Below, in pieces: positions 25,524-33,826 of a DNA stretch of 64,000 bases. Positions within the stretch are counted from its first letter, which is position 1. Each line of letters opens with the position of its first letter. Source of the stretch: Flammeovirgaceae bacterium UBA6059 (GTDB lineage Bacteria; Bacteroidota; Bacteroidia; Cytophagales; Cyclobacteriaceae); NCBI GenBank assembly GCA_002435755.1, contig DIYH01000030.1:286650-350649 (forward strand). The letters are read 5' to 3'. The notes beneath the pieces are model-generated. The model was not told the DNA's origin, did not search any database, and worked only from the letters and a program-made list of their open reading frames with translations. A program made the translations under genes and the position numbers.

Positions 25524-26042
25524 TTACTCTTGGATGGCCTGCTCGATGGCGTTTCTAAACTCCTGAATGCCTTCCTCGTTCAATAACGGTATACATTTCG
25601 AGTAAACTACTTCGTCGTTTTTGTCAACAATCATGGTTGTTGGGAAACACCTTGGATTAAAAGTAGGGTGGTCTGTGAAACGATCTATGATAGCAACATT
25701 GCCTATGATATCCCATTGAATAGGGTGATCAACCAAGAAACGCTCTAAATCCTCACCACTCGCTCCTGTTATTGATAAGAACGTAACCTCCTCACTCATA
25801 TATTCGTCTCGCAACTGGTTGAGATAATCTAGCTCTTGTACGCATCCTTTACATCCGATATACCAAAAATTGAATACCCGAATCTTGTCATCACCTTCAG
25901 TGAGATAATGCCTTTCACCATTTAAAAGAGGGATAAACTCAAGGTCATATGCATCACCTTTTTGGAAAGTTTGAGCTGATAAATGGGCACTTAAAAGGAT
26001 TAGGGTTGCTATCAGCGATAGCTTGGTTAGTTTGATCGTCAT
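25524..26042 (-). CDS. TlpA-like thioredoxin-fold protein
   Basis: 172 residues from the ATG at 26042; two earlier ATGs would only lengthen the region before the signal peptide. Signal peptide to about residue 24 (L-S-A-Q). Then FNFWYIGC64-KGC67-VQEL, a C-x-x-C in the thioredoxin position with an unusual G-C-K-G-C context, and the cis-Pro loop RCFPTTMIVD with an extra Cys. Periplasmic or exported thiol-disulfide reductase of the TlpA/ResA type, common in Bacteroidota. Exact partner unknown. Confidence 0.8.
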   Translation of the reverse strand: MTIKLTKLSLIATLILLSAHLSAQTFQKGDAYDLEFIPLLNGERHYLTEGDDKIRVFNFWYIGCKGCVQELDYLNQLRDEYMSEEVTFLSITGASGEDLERFLVDHPIQWDIIGNVAIIDRFTDHPTFNPRCFPTTMIVDKNDEVVYSKCIPLLNEEGIQEFRNAIEQAIQE

Positions 26043-26137
26043 GGCCATAACGTCTATTTGCACTGGTCAACGAAAATATTGGAAAATTGGTATGTAATGA
26101 AATATGCTGGAGGCCTAACCAAAAGTGATTTGCCCGG

Positions 26138-26902
26138 TTACTTGAATTCTAAGGCCACCTTAAACACTATGCGATTGAGCCACACATCAAAATTGTGAGT
26201 GATGGGTGTGGCCCCCCACGGTGAAAAATCAACACTGGTTCCTTTGGTGTGCATCAGGAGGCTGGAGAGAGACAAAATCGGTTTGAACTTGCCTTTCGTA
26301 GCAATGTGAAATCCAACTCCCGGCTGAAAATACAGGCCGCCTGAATGACCTTCACTCAAGTCCGTGTCATTAGCAAATGCATAACCCAACTTGGTGTCGG
26401 CAAACAACCTCCAGTTACTATCATTTATGTAGTAGCGACCATAGCCATAGACAGGATTATAGTTGAACGTAGACCAGCTATTACCGATCGTAAGATCGTG
26501 TATGTCGGCAGCTACTCCAAAGCCGAGGGCAATTCTTTCAGTCAGGCGATATCCCGCCATAGCGTCGAACTGTGCAGAGGCATCCAGGCTGCTTCCACCA
26601 GCAGCTATAGATACAAAACCGAAATAACCAGAGCGGTAATGAAATTTACCCCTCCGCTTCATCAAGTGATCGCCAGAGTTGACCATTTTTTTGATCATGT
26701 GCAGTTGGACACTGATCGTATCTCCTGTAGTCAGCCGGATCTGCATGGTGTTTTGATCGGCGGATACTATAGTGCCCTGAAAGAGTGAACCATCTGCATA
26801 GTCGATGATGACCTGACCATAAGGTGTACTATCCTGGGCAGAAACATTAGAACACCATAAGATCAACGATCCTGCTAAAACAACAAGTAGGCCGGTGCGC
26901 AA
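26138..26902 (-). CDS. outer-membrane beta-barrel-like protein
   Basis: 254 residues, starting at a TTG two bases after the stop of the LVIVD gene, with which it is surely co-transcribed. Signal peptide ends N-V-S-A-Q near residue 23. A short N-terminal domain (residues 25-80, D-Y-A-D-G-S-L-F-Q-G-T-I-V and similar, a small beta-domain of the kind in ribosome-like SH3 folds) is followed by a barrel of strand pairs: AMAGYRLTERIALGFGVAADIHD, YVYGYGRYYIN-type segments, GYAFAND, and a C-terminal ending F-K-V-A-L-E-F-K. A dead fragment of a paralogue lies at 3343-3561. Function unknown. Confidence 0.7.
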   Translation of the reverse strand: MRTGLLVVLAGSLILWCSNVSAQDSTPYGQVIIDYADGSLFQGTIVSADQNTMQIRLTTGDTISVQLHMIKKMVNSGDHLMKRRGKFHYRSGYFGFVSIAAGGSSLDASAQFDAMAGYRLTERIALGFGVAADIHDLTIGNSWSTFNYNPVYGYGRYYINDSNWRLFADTKLGYAFANDTDLSEGHSGGLYFQPGVGFHIATKGKFKPILSLSSLLMHTKGTSVDFSPWGATPITHNFDVWLNRIVFKVALEFK

Positions 26903-26904
26903 GA

Positions 26905-28173
26905 CTAGAATGCCACGTTGCTGATAAGGAAGAACTCTTCGGCCTCTCCAATACGGTATTGGCTAAATCCATTCGGACCTGCAATGAGGATGACATCCGT
27001 TATTCTTGGGTGAGGAATAATGTCGTAAGCTTCCACAGATGCGTCTCGCTCGATAAGACGTAAGTTGGTCCTATTGGAGGCGTCAAATATTGCCAGACCA
27101 TTGGCTCCTTCACCAACGTACAGTCGGTCACCTATCAGACTCATACCATATGGGCTGGCCATTTCAAAACTTTGGAGCTCGCTAACGCCGCTCCAGTTAT
27201 TGTTATCAATATCTAGCACAAGAAGCTCGTTTGTATCACCGGGACATGCACTAAAGTCTCCTGATCGTAATGTAACATAGGCGGTGTTAACACTAACCGG
27301 TAGCACAGGATCGCAAGAAGTCTCATGCCAGTAGCTGCCTTCTCTGATCGGAGAGACAGGATCGGTGATATCGTATACCTCCATAGAATTACGCGTACCT
27401 ATGAAAAGCTTGTTTTCCATCGGGTATATGGTTTCCATATCCCAACCAATACCCTGCTTGGCCAGCAATTCGAAAGATCCCAGGCCTGAGAATATAGATA
27501 CTTCGCTCCTGCTGATCACATATACAAAATTTTCATGTGAGGCAATTCTGTTGACCGTGCCATTCCCACCCGAGCTGTTGCCAGCGAACGAGGTAGGCAC
27601 TGCCGAAGGTGGTATCAACTGGTTGGTAAAATCAAAAAAGAATGTTTCTCCACCTTCACCTAACCATTGTAACTCCGGATCATTAACGTCATACTCCTCT
27701 GTGACCTGTTCATAGTTGAAGCCGATGATCGCCTCACCCTGGTCGTTATATCTGGGCTGGGAAAATACATCGTTAACCCTATTGATGATTTGTGGTTGCT
27801 GTACATTGGTCAGGTCGATCTTTACCATATCGTAGACACTCTCAGCATACAGATCGTTACCGTCAAGGAAGAATTCCCTGTTACCAAAGATTTGAATGAA
27901 CCCAAGATTAGTTGGTTGCTCTGGATTGGCATTGTCAAAAACATGGATGCCCTCACCTTCCTCTCCAATGAGAAGGTAACGATCACCAATAAAGATCTTT
28001 CCCGGATCATTGATCTGTCTTGCAGAAGTATAGAGAGGTTGATTTCTCATGGCTTCCAGGTCACCATAAGTGGCTGTTGCCTTTTGGTAGGTGACAGTGG
28101 TCTTTCCAAAATCTTCTGTACAACTGACAAAAGCAATAAGACCTAGTAAAAACAAAAAATGGTGAGTCTTCAT
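26905..28173 (-). CDS. LVIVD-repeat surface lipoprotein
   Basis: 422 residues with a lipoprotein signal (L-I-A-F-V-S-C at 12-18). The rest consists of repeats of the LVIVD beta-propeller type: I-F-I-G-D-R-Y-L-L-I, G-I-H-V-F-D-N-A-N-P-E-Q-P, S-M-E-V-Y-D-I-T-D-P-V-S-P and G-L-A-I-F-D-A-S-N-R-T-N-L, in each of which a strand is followed by D-x-x-N/D-P. Exported and probably surface-exposed. It is followed at once by the barrel-like gene, so a membrane complex is possible. No enzyme activity can be inferred. Confidence 0.82.
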   Translation of the reverse strand: MKTHHFLFLLGLIAFVSCTEDFGKTTVTYQKATATYGDLEAMRNQPLYTSARQINDPGKIFIGDRYLLIGEEGEGIHVFDNANPEQPTNLGFIQIFGNREFFLDGNDLYAESVYDMVKIDLTNVQQPQIINRVNDVFSQPRYNDQGEAIIGFNYEQVTEEYDVNDPELQWLGEGGETFFFDFTNQLIPPSAVPTSFAGNSSGGNGTVNRIASHENFVYVISRSEVSIFSGLGSFELLAKQGIGWDMETIYPMENKLFIGTRNSMEVYDITDPVSPIREGSYWHETSCDPVLPVSVNTAYVTLRSGDFSACPGDTNELLVLDIDNNNWSGVSELQSFEMASPYGMSLIGDRLYVGEGANGLAIFDASNRTNLRLIERDASVEAYDIIPHPRITDVILIAGPNGFSQYRIGEAEEFFLISNVAF

Positions 28174-28393
28174 AGTGCGCTATGTTTAGATGGTAACAAA
28201 ACAACCAATGCTTACATAAAGATATTGCGTTTCAAGGATTATTTCTGAGTTAACAATCGGATATAGTCATGGCCATAGGTTAAAGAGCACTCCTACCAGC
28301 AAATGGTTGGTTCGGATCTAAACTTTTTTATGTAGTGCTAAGTAGCCTTGTGCTTGGCTTCTAAAAAACCGCTGTTGCTTATCCTGTTCGCTT

Positions 28394-29086
28394 TCATTCA
28401 AAAATCGCTACAGCTCGTACAGGGGAGCCTGTCCCACCCCTGATTTTTAACGGGAGCCCAATAAATCTAAAAGGTCCCATCCCAATAAGCAGATGTAGGT
28501 TGATCAGGTTTTCATAATGTGTAAAGCCTAGTTCTCCACAGACCTGGTGTACCTGCTTGTTACTCACATTTCTGACACCTGGGGCCATGCTCTCCACCCC
28601 AAAAGCGGATATCTCTTGTTGGCCCAACCATCTCGCAGCTTCGACGCTGAGCCCAGGGTTTTGAGGCCATTGGTGAGTATCAAAGTGTTTGCGATAATGG
28701 TCCGTATAGAGGAGCACGGTATCACCTGCTTGTATTTCCCTACCGGAATCATCTAGTGCTGTCTGCAGGTCAGTTATCTCTATGAGTTGGTTGAGACCTT
28801 TTTCCGATAGGTCGAGACAGATGCCCCTCGTGTAAAACATGGTCAGAGGCATGGTATCAATGCTTTGACTTCCGTAGGCCATGCCCATATGAGAGAGGGC
28901 ATCAACATGACTTCCAGTGTGTTCGCTCATTTGTATCAAATTCACACTTGGAGTACCTTCCTCCGTACTCGTAGCTTCGCCCGCCCATTGCTCATGAGTA
29001 GCATGTACATCGATTTTTACCTGGGGTTGGGTATGGTGCATGGGCATGCCGGCATATATCTCTGGACTGAGATCGATGATTTTCAT
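28394..29086 (-). CDS. cyclase-family metal-dependent hydrolase (kynurenine formamidase-like)
   Basis: 230 residues. The hallmark H56-T-G-S-H60-V-D62-A-L-S-H66 matches the family metal-site motif H-x-G-T-H-x-D-x-x-x-H, with S in place of T. Further motifs: D-T-V-L-L-Y-T-D-H and a C-terminal E-N-L-x-N-L-H-L-L. Members hydrolyse formylkynurenine, isatin or similar amides. No tryptophan-pathway gene is adjacent, so the substrate is open. It is divergent from the barrel gene at 29227. Confidence 0.85.
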   Translation of the reverse strand: MKIIDLSPEIYAGMPMHHTQPQVKIDVHATHEQWAGEATSTEEGTPSVNLIQMSEHTGSHVDALSHMGMAYGSQSIDTMPLTMFYTRGICLDLSEKGLNQLIEITDLQTALDDSGREIQAGDTVLLYTDHYRKHFDTHQWPQNPGLSVEAARWLGQQEISAFGVESMAPGVRNVSNKQVHQVCGELGFTHYENLINLHLLIGMGPFRFIGLPLKIRGGTGSPVRAVAIFE

Positions 29087-29226
29087 GATACTAAGATCTA
29101 GATAGAAACCAAGTATTCAAATCAACAGTTATAAAACAGTATGCAAAGCACTGATCATTCCTTTTTGTTAGGGAAGATCTATCATTCAGTTGTTTGTCAT
29201 TAGCTGTTAACCTTAAACTAAGCATC

Positions 29227-29865
29227 ATGAAAATACTTCTTCACACCATTGTGCTATGCATCTTCCTCAGCCTGCTAGCCAATAAGACATTAGCACAAGG
29301 CTATGCTGCAGATATCTCGCTTGGTATGGGTAATGTCACAGGCGTAGACCATGGTCGTGGTAAAATACAACTGGGGATCATGTGTCTAAGAAGTATGATG
29401 CATGATCGCGTACATGCAGGCATTGAAATCACGATTGGTGGTAACTTCATTCCTGGTGATGAGGCTGCCGATGATGTGACTGGGGTAGAGACCATCGGAG
29501 CGGCCAATGCCAACTGGACTGGTGTTCAGTTTAGGGGACGTTATTTCTTAACTGATGGCATCTTTAAATCTCAGTTAGGTACGTTCAGACCTTACCTGGG
29601 GATGAGTGTTGGCGGCAACAATTATTGGTTCAATGTCAATACAATTGAGGCCGATATGGTGAATCGCTGGAACCTGGCCGTTACACCCGAAGTAGGCGTG
29701 GATATCAATAAATTTAAAGTGGCACTGAGGTACCTTATCGGGGGTGAGACACCAGCCTTTAGCGGTACAAGACCCCCATCTTTTGGAGGCAATGAAGTGG
29801 TGCTAGTCAGCGACCAAATCAATGTGATCATGGTGACCATTGGTTATACTTTTAACTTCAATTAG
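29227..29865 (+). CDS. outer-membrane beta-barrel protein
   Basis: 212 residues from the ATG at 29227, the first one directly before a signal peptide (to about A-L-A-Q). The body is glycine- and aromatic-rich alternating strand sequence (ISLGMGNVTGV, GVQFRGRYFLTDG, FRPYLGMSVGGNNYWF, KVALRYLIGGETP) and ends with I-M-V-T-I-G-Y-T-F-N-F-N, where the final Phe-x-Asn is barrel-like. Porin-like small barrel of the OmpA-barrel/OprF style; no distinct function. Confidence 0.75.
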   Translation: MKILLHTIVLCIFLSLLANKTLAQGYAADISLGMGNVTGVDHGRGKIQLGIMCLRSMMHDRVHAGIEITIGGNFIPGDEAADDVTGVETIGAANANWTGVQFRGRYFLTDGIFKSQLGTFRPYLGMSVGGNNYWFNVNTIEADMVNRWNLAVTPEVGVDINKFKVALRYLIGGETPAFSGTRPPSFGGNEVVLVSDQINVIMVTIGYTFNFN

Positions 29866-29899
29866 TCCGCTCAGCTCCTAAATCGAGCTTTTAACTTAT

Positions 29900-29955
29900 T
29901 ATTTCTTGTACAAATGCACAACTAACTAATATCTTGTGCGTTTGTACAAGAAATA
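29900..29955. promoter_or_regulatory. PadR operator, 22-bp inverted repeat
   Basis: Arms 29900-29921 (TATTTCTTGTACAAATGCACAA, here split as TATTTCTTGTACAA and ATGCACAA) and 29934-29954 match as an inverted repeat at 21 of 22 positions, 12 nt apart. Each arm contains the perfect palindrome TTGTACAA. It ends 9 nt before the padR ATG at 29964, and no other gene lies between, so it is almost certainly the binding site of the regulator it precedes. Confidence 0.8.
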
Positions 29956-29963
29956 TTTTCGAT

Positions 29964-30299
29964 ATGAAAGGAGAACATATAGGGGAACTGGAAGAGCTTG
30001 TACTCTTGACCATTGGGTCGATTTATCAGGAAGCTTATGCGCTAGCTATCCTTGAGGAGATCAAAGGCCAGACCAATCGAAGCATGGATGTAACTGCTGT
30101 GCACTCAGTACTCAGAAGGTTGGAAAAGAAAGGCTTTGTGACATCAGAAATGGGAGGTGCCACACAGGACAGGGGTGGTCGCCGCAAGCGCTTCTTTTCC
30201 TTAACGCAGACAGGCCGTAAGGTGCTTGATGATACGATGGAGCTGCGACTCAACCTGTACAACAAACTGCCGAGACTTACTTTTAGCGCATTATCATGA
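29964..30299 (+). CDS. PadR-family transcriptional regulator
   Basis: 111 residues from the ATG at 29964, chosen because it sits after the operator and starts the conserved KGEHIGELEELVLLTIGS; an earlier start lies inside the operator. Winged-helix motifs HSVLRRLEKKGFVTSE and DRGGRRKRFFSL. Its TGA overlaps the permease ATG (ATGA). Likely autorepressor of the two-gene unit. Confidence 0.9.
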   Translation: MKGEHIGELEELVLLTIGSIYQEAYALAILEEIKGQTNRSMDVTAVHSVLRRLEKKGFVTSEMGGATQDRGGRRKRFFSLTQTGRKVLDDTMELRLNLYNKLPRLTFSALS

Positions 30300-32983
30300 A
30301 CCACGTTCCCCCTGGTTGGGCGGACCGATTTTTAGAATGGTATTGCAGTCCTGACTTGCTGGAAGACCTGCAAGGTGACCTCTATGAGGTCTACTATTCG
30401 AATGTTGATCTGGGCAATCCATTAAGGGCAAAGTGGCTTTTCATTTGGCTCGTCTTACGCTCATTGCGACCCTCTGTAATCCGAAGAAAACAACTGCACA
30501 AAAACTCAATATTGACTATGACACGCAACAATTTCAAAATAGCTCTTAGGGTACTCTGGTCTGACCGTACCAATACAGCGATCAATCTACTTGGACTTAC
30601 CATAGGTATGGCCTGCTTTTTATTACTTGGCCTTTACGCTAAGCAAGAGCTCAGCTATGACCAATTCCACGCCAAAAAGGACCGCACCTTTCGAATGTGG
30701 CTCAAGGAGGACTATGGGGAAGGTCAGATCTTCTTCAATTCTATTACTCCCTTGCGCTTTGAGGCCTTGATGGAGGACAACTTTCCCGAAGTAGAGCGTG
30801 CAGTGCATTATATCGAGGAAAATCATCTTGTGGGTGAGAATGACAGAAGAATTGATGAGAAAGTTGCTATCATCAGTCCTGACTTTTTTGAGGTATTTGA
30901 CTTTCCATTCGGGTTGGGCTCGGCTAATCAACCCTTTTATAATCGCAATAGTGTAATTCTGTCAGAACGATATGCACAGAAGTACTTTGGTGATGAGGCA
31001 CCCATTGGTCAATCGTTGCAGATCGATTTGTATGGACAATCGAGAGCCTTCGAGGTATCCGGTGTTTTTGAGGATATACCTAAGGGATCAAGCATACAGT
31101 TCGATATAGCTATATCTACGGAGAATGGTGATGAATTATATGGAGAACGAATGTATCAGGCCTGGTTTACTGTTATTCCGGAGACCTATGTACTGCTTAA
31201 AGATCAGGGTTCTATCGAGGAGGTTAAAGACAAAATGCAGGACGTTGTACTCAGTCAGATGGGTGATGCTAGCTATGGTGACGACCCAATGGAGCGAGAC
31301 CAGTACAATATCGGAATGCAGCCTCTTACTGACATCCATCTCAATCCTAATATTCCGCTAGGTTATGCACCAGTGAGCAATCCTCAGTACGTGTTCATTT
31401 TAGGTGCTATCGGACTACTTGTTTTGGTGATTGCATGTATCAACTATACCACCCTGGCTACTGGTCAATCTCTCAGACGAGCTAAGGAGGTCAGCGTTCG
31501 GAAGGTAATGGGAGCGAGTCGTAGCATACTTATTTATCAGTACTTGACGGAAAGCTCCGTGCTTGCCATGCTTGCCATGTTTATCGCTACCGCAATCACG
31601 CTAACCATTATACCAGCATTTAACGCATTGACAGGGTCTGAACTGATATATGTTTTTGAATGGGGTCATCTTGCAGTAGTAGTTGGCCTGGTTATATTCA
31701 TTGGGATATTGGCAGGAGCCTATCCAGCATTGGTGATTTCAGGATTTAACGTGATCAGTGTCCTGAAAGGGAGTAAGCAAGCGCCTGGAGGGCTCAACGT
31801 CCGTAGAGCCTTGGTCATACTACAGTTTATGATCACTATTTTTCTGATAAGCACAGCCCTGCTCATGGGCGATCAGATTTCCTACCTTATGACAAAAGAC
31901 CTAGGGTATAGCTACAAGACGGTCGTAACCGCTCGATTACCACATGATCCTGAAGCTAATCGGCTTTCAACGCTCATTCCGTCGGGCATGCAGAATGGAG
32001 AGCTAATTAGAGCAAAACTGGAAGCTTACCCGGAGATTACTGACATTACCATGGCTACTCATCTTTTTGGTAGCAATGGCTGGGTGAATTTAGCCTATAG
32101 GGATCCGAAGGATGTTTTTAGAAGGTTTAGAATACTGGCCGTAGATGCCAGGTTTGTTGATGCTTTTGATATTCCGGTAGTCGAAGGACGAGGCTTTGAG
32201 CCAGGCAATGGCTTGGATGAGCGCCAGTCGATCATGCTCAACGAAACAGCGGCACGTTATTTTGGTTTTGAGGACCCTATCGGGAAAAAGCTACCAGGAA
32301 ATGATTTCGGGGAGCACATCATTATCGGGGTAGTCAAAGACTTTCACTATTCATCATTGCATAGCGAGATTGAGCCGTTAATAATTGCACAAAATATAAT
32401 TCCGATAACGCAGGGTATCTCCGACTCAGACTTCAGCGACTCTGTAGCACCTAAGTTGATATTTACCTATACCGGTGCTCAACTCTCAGAAGCTGTGGAT
32501 ATCCTGGAGCGAGAATGGACGGCCACTTTTCCTAATGAAGAGCTCAGTTTTGAATTTATGGATCAGCGGATTAAAGCCCAGTATCAAGAAGAGGCCCGAA
32601 TGAACCAGCTGATCTCAGTGGCTACCCTGCTATCGATAATCATTGCCAGCCTTGGACTCCTTGGACTGATCATGCTGGTGGTCACGAGCAAGCTGAAGGA
32701 GTTGAGTATTCGTAAGGTGATCGGAGCATCGCCTCTCACACTACTGATGGTATTAGCCAAAGACTTCATTATACAGATGTTTATTGCATTTGCATTGTCT
32801 GTACCGTTGACGCTGTGGTTTGCAAATAGCTGGCTGGAGAATTTTGCCTATCAGATATCTCTTGGTCCCGGGCTCTTTCTAGTGAGCGCAGTAGTGGCGA
32901 TGGGTATTGCCTCTATTGTGATTGGCTATCATGCATGGCGAGCCACACGGGTCAATCCGATTCAGTCATTAAGGATGGAGTAG
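30296..32983 (+). CDS. orphan FtsX/MacB-type permease with prefix domain
   Basis: 895 residues; start fixed by ATGA overlap with padR. The prefix has the motif DLLEDLQGDLYEVYY (residues 18-32). First core: RRAKEVSVRKVMGASR; second: SKLKELSIRKVIGAS, with periplasmic domains from about 100-360 and 530-740. Same duplicated layout as the other orphan permeases. Its end IQSLRME corresponds to the typical V-N-P-I-x-S-L-R. No ATPase nearby. A strong terminator follows. Confidence 0.85.
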   Translation: MNHVPPGWADRFLEWYCSPDLLEDLQGDLYEVYYSNVDLGNPLRAKWLFIWLVLRSLRPSVIRRKQLHKNSILTMTRNNFKIALRVLWSDRTNTAINLLGLTIGMACFLLLGLYAKQELSYDQFHAKKDRTFRMWLKEDYGEGQIFFNSITPLRFEALMEDNFPEVERAVHYIEENHLVGENDRRIDEKVAIISPDFFEVFDFPFGLGSANQPFYNRNSVILSERYAQKYFGDEAPIGQSLQIDLYGQSRAFEVSGVFEDIPKGSSIQFDIAISTENGDELYGERMYQAWFTVIPETYVLLKDQGSIEEVKDKMQDVVLSQMGDASYGDDPMERDQYNIGMQPLTDIHLNPNIPLGYAPVSNPQYVFILGAIGLLVLVIACINYTTLATGQSLRRAKEVSVRKVMGASRSILIYQYLTESSVLAMLAMFIATAITLTIIPAFNALTGSELIYVFEWGHLAVVVGLVIFIGILAGAYPALVISGFNVISVLKGSKQAPGGLNVRRALVILQFMITIFLISTALLMGDQISYLMTKDLGYSYKTVVTARLPHDPEANRLSTLIPSGMQNGELIRAKLEAYPEITDITMATHLFGSNGWVNLAYRDPKDVFRRFRILAVDARFVDAFDIPVVEGRGFEPGNGLDERQSIMLNETAARYFGFEDPIGKKLPGNDFGEHIIIGVVKDFHYSSLHSEIEPLIIAQNIIPITQGISDSDFSDSVAPKLIFTYTGAQLSEAVDILEREWTATFPNEELSFEFMDQRIKAQYQEEARMNQLISVATLLSIIIASLGLLGLIMLVVTSKLKELSIRKVIGASPLTLLMVLAKDFIIQMFIAFALSVPLTLWFANSWLENFAYQISLGPGLFLVSAVVAMGIASIVIGYHAWRATRVNPIQSLRME

Positions 32984-32993
32984 CTCTAAACGC

Positions 32994-33020
32994 AAAAAAG
33001 CCACTTTTGAGAGTGGCTTT
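32994..33020. terminator. bidirectional intrinsic terminator
   Basis: AAAAAAGCCACT, a 6-nt loop and AGTGGCTTT: a GC-rich stem with As on one side and Ts on the other, between the plus-strand permease and the minus-strand small gene ending at 33050. Works for both. Confidence 0.8.
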
Positions 33021-33049
33021 GGAATTGGATATGTTTTTTGAATTAGGAG

Positions 33050-33238
33050 CTATACAATGGCTTCCTCAATCTGGCGAAGCTGTAGGGTCAGTCTTGTCAG
33101 TTCTTTCTCAACATCTTTAAGCTTATTGATAGCAGAATCATCATGATGCGTCGCGATGAGCTTTTTCATGTCTTCAAGGGCGTTAAGGCATTGGGTCTGG
33201 TGAAATACCACGTTCTCGATTTGTTCTTTAGTATCCAT
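33050..33238 (-). CDS. small coiled-coil protein of unknown function
   Basis: 62 residues, mostly one or two amphipathic helices with heptad-like Leu/Ile spacing (AINKLKDVEKELTRLTLQLRQIEEAI). ATG start after AACACAGTAGAA; ends just before the shared terminator. Separated by about 100 nt from the DinB gene upstream. It contains Cys and two His near residue 17 and 31-32 but no known motif. Could be a small regulatory partner; real gene status is likely from the codon pattern, not certain. Confidence 0.5.
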   Translation of the reverse strand: MDTKEQIENVVFHQTQCLNALEDMKKLIATHHDDSAINKLKDVEKELTRLTLQLRQIEEAIV

Positions 33239-33340
33239 TTCTACTGTGTTTAAATGTTGAAATGAAAACTAATGGCGAGAAGACCAAAGACCAATGGCCT
33301 TTCTTAGGGATAGGCTTGATAAAAATCAGTTTTCCGAGCC

Positions 33341-33826
33341 TTATTTTAACATGCTCACCAGCAACGCCATTTGTCCCTGATGGTAGATATCATGCTCTAT
33401 GACACCATGGATCATGTAAGCATAGCTATAACCATTGCCATCGTGTCCTTTCGAGCCCGGAACGATCGCATTGTAATCTTTAACTTCAGGAATAAGAGCT
33501 GCTAACTGTTGCTGCGTCTCTTTTAACTCTATTATCATAGCCTGCCAACTTTCATGATCATACAGGGTTGGCCCAGGCCAGTCCGTAGGTGTATTCATTT
33601 CTATGATGTATTCGGCATTGCCTTGAAGCCGCTTAATGATCAACCTCCGCCATGCAATGATATGGGCAAGGCGCTCCCCGGCAGTCTTGGTGTTTTTAGT
33701 CGGGCGATGGTTGACCTGGTCAATGGTCATTCGATCAATAAGCTGCAGCAAAGACTCACCATACCACGGTTGGCTTTCAAATGAATTGTTGAAGTGAAGT
33801 AATGTTTCGTCAGGTTGCATATGCAT
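33341..33826 (-). CDS. DinB-like four-helix protein
   Basis: 161 residues with the DinB/YfiT metal-site pattern: a His in the second helix (A-H-I-I-A-W-R-R) and a C-terminal H-D-I-Y-H-Q-G-Q motif, the third ligand pair. Such proteins include bacillithiol or mycothiol S-transferases and others of unknown role. It starts directly behind the stop of the BCCT transporter (no spacer), so the two are coupled. Confidence 0.8.
   Translation of the reverse strand: MHMQPDETLLHFNNSFESQPWYGESLLQLIDRMTIDQVNHRPTKNTKTAGERLAHIIAWRRLIIKRLQGNAEYIIEMNTPTDWPGPTLYDHESWQAMIIELKETQQQLAALIPEVKDYNAIVPGSKGHDGNGYSYAYMIHGVIEHDIYHQGQMALLVSMLK

Noticed and set aside
26345..26788. 147-codon plus-strand frame
   Set aside because: Lies fully antisense to the barrel-like gene, which has a signal peptide and a paralogous fragment elsewhere.
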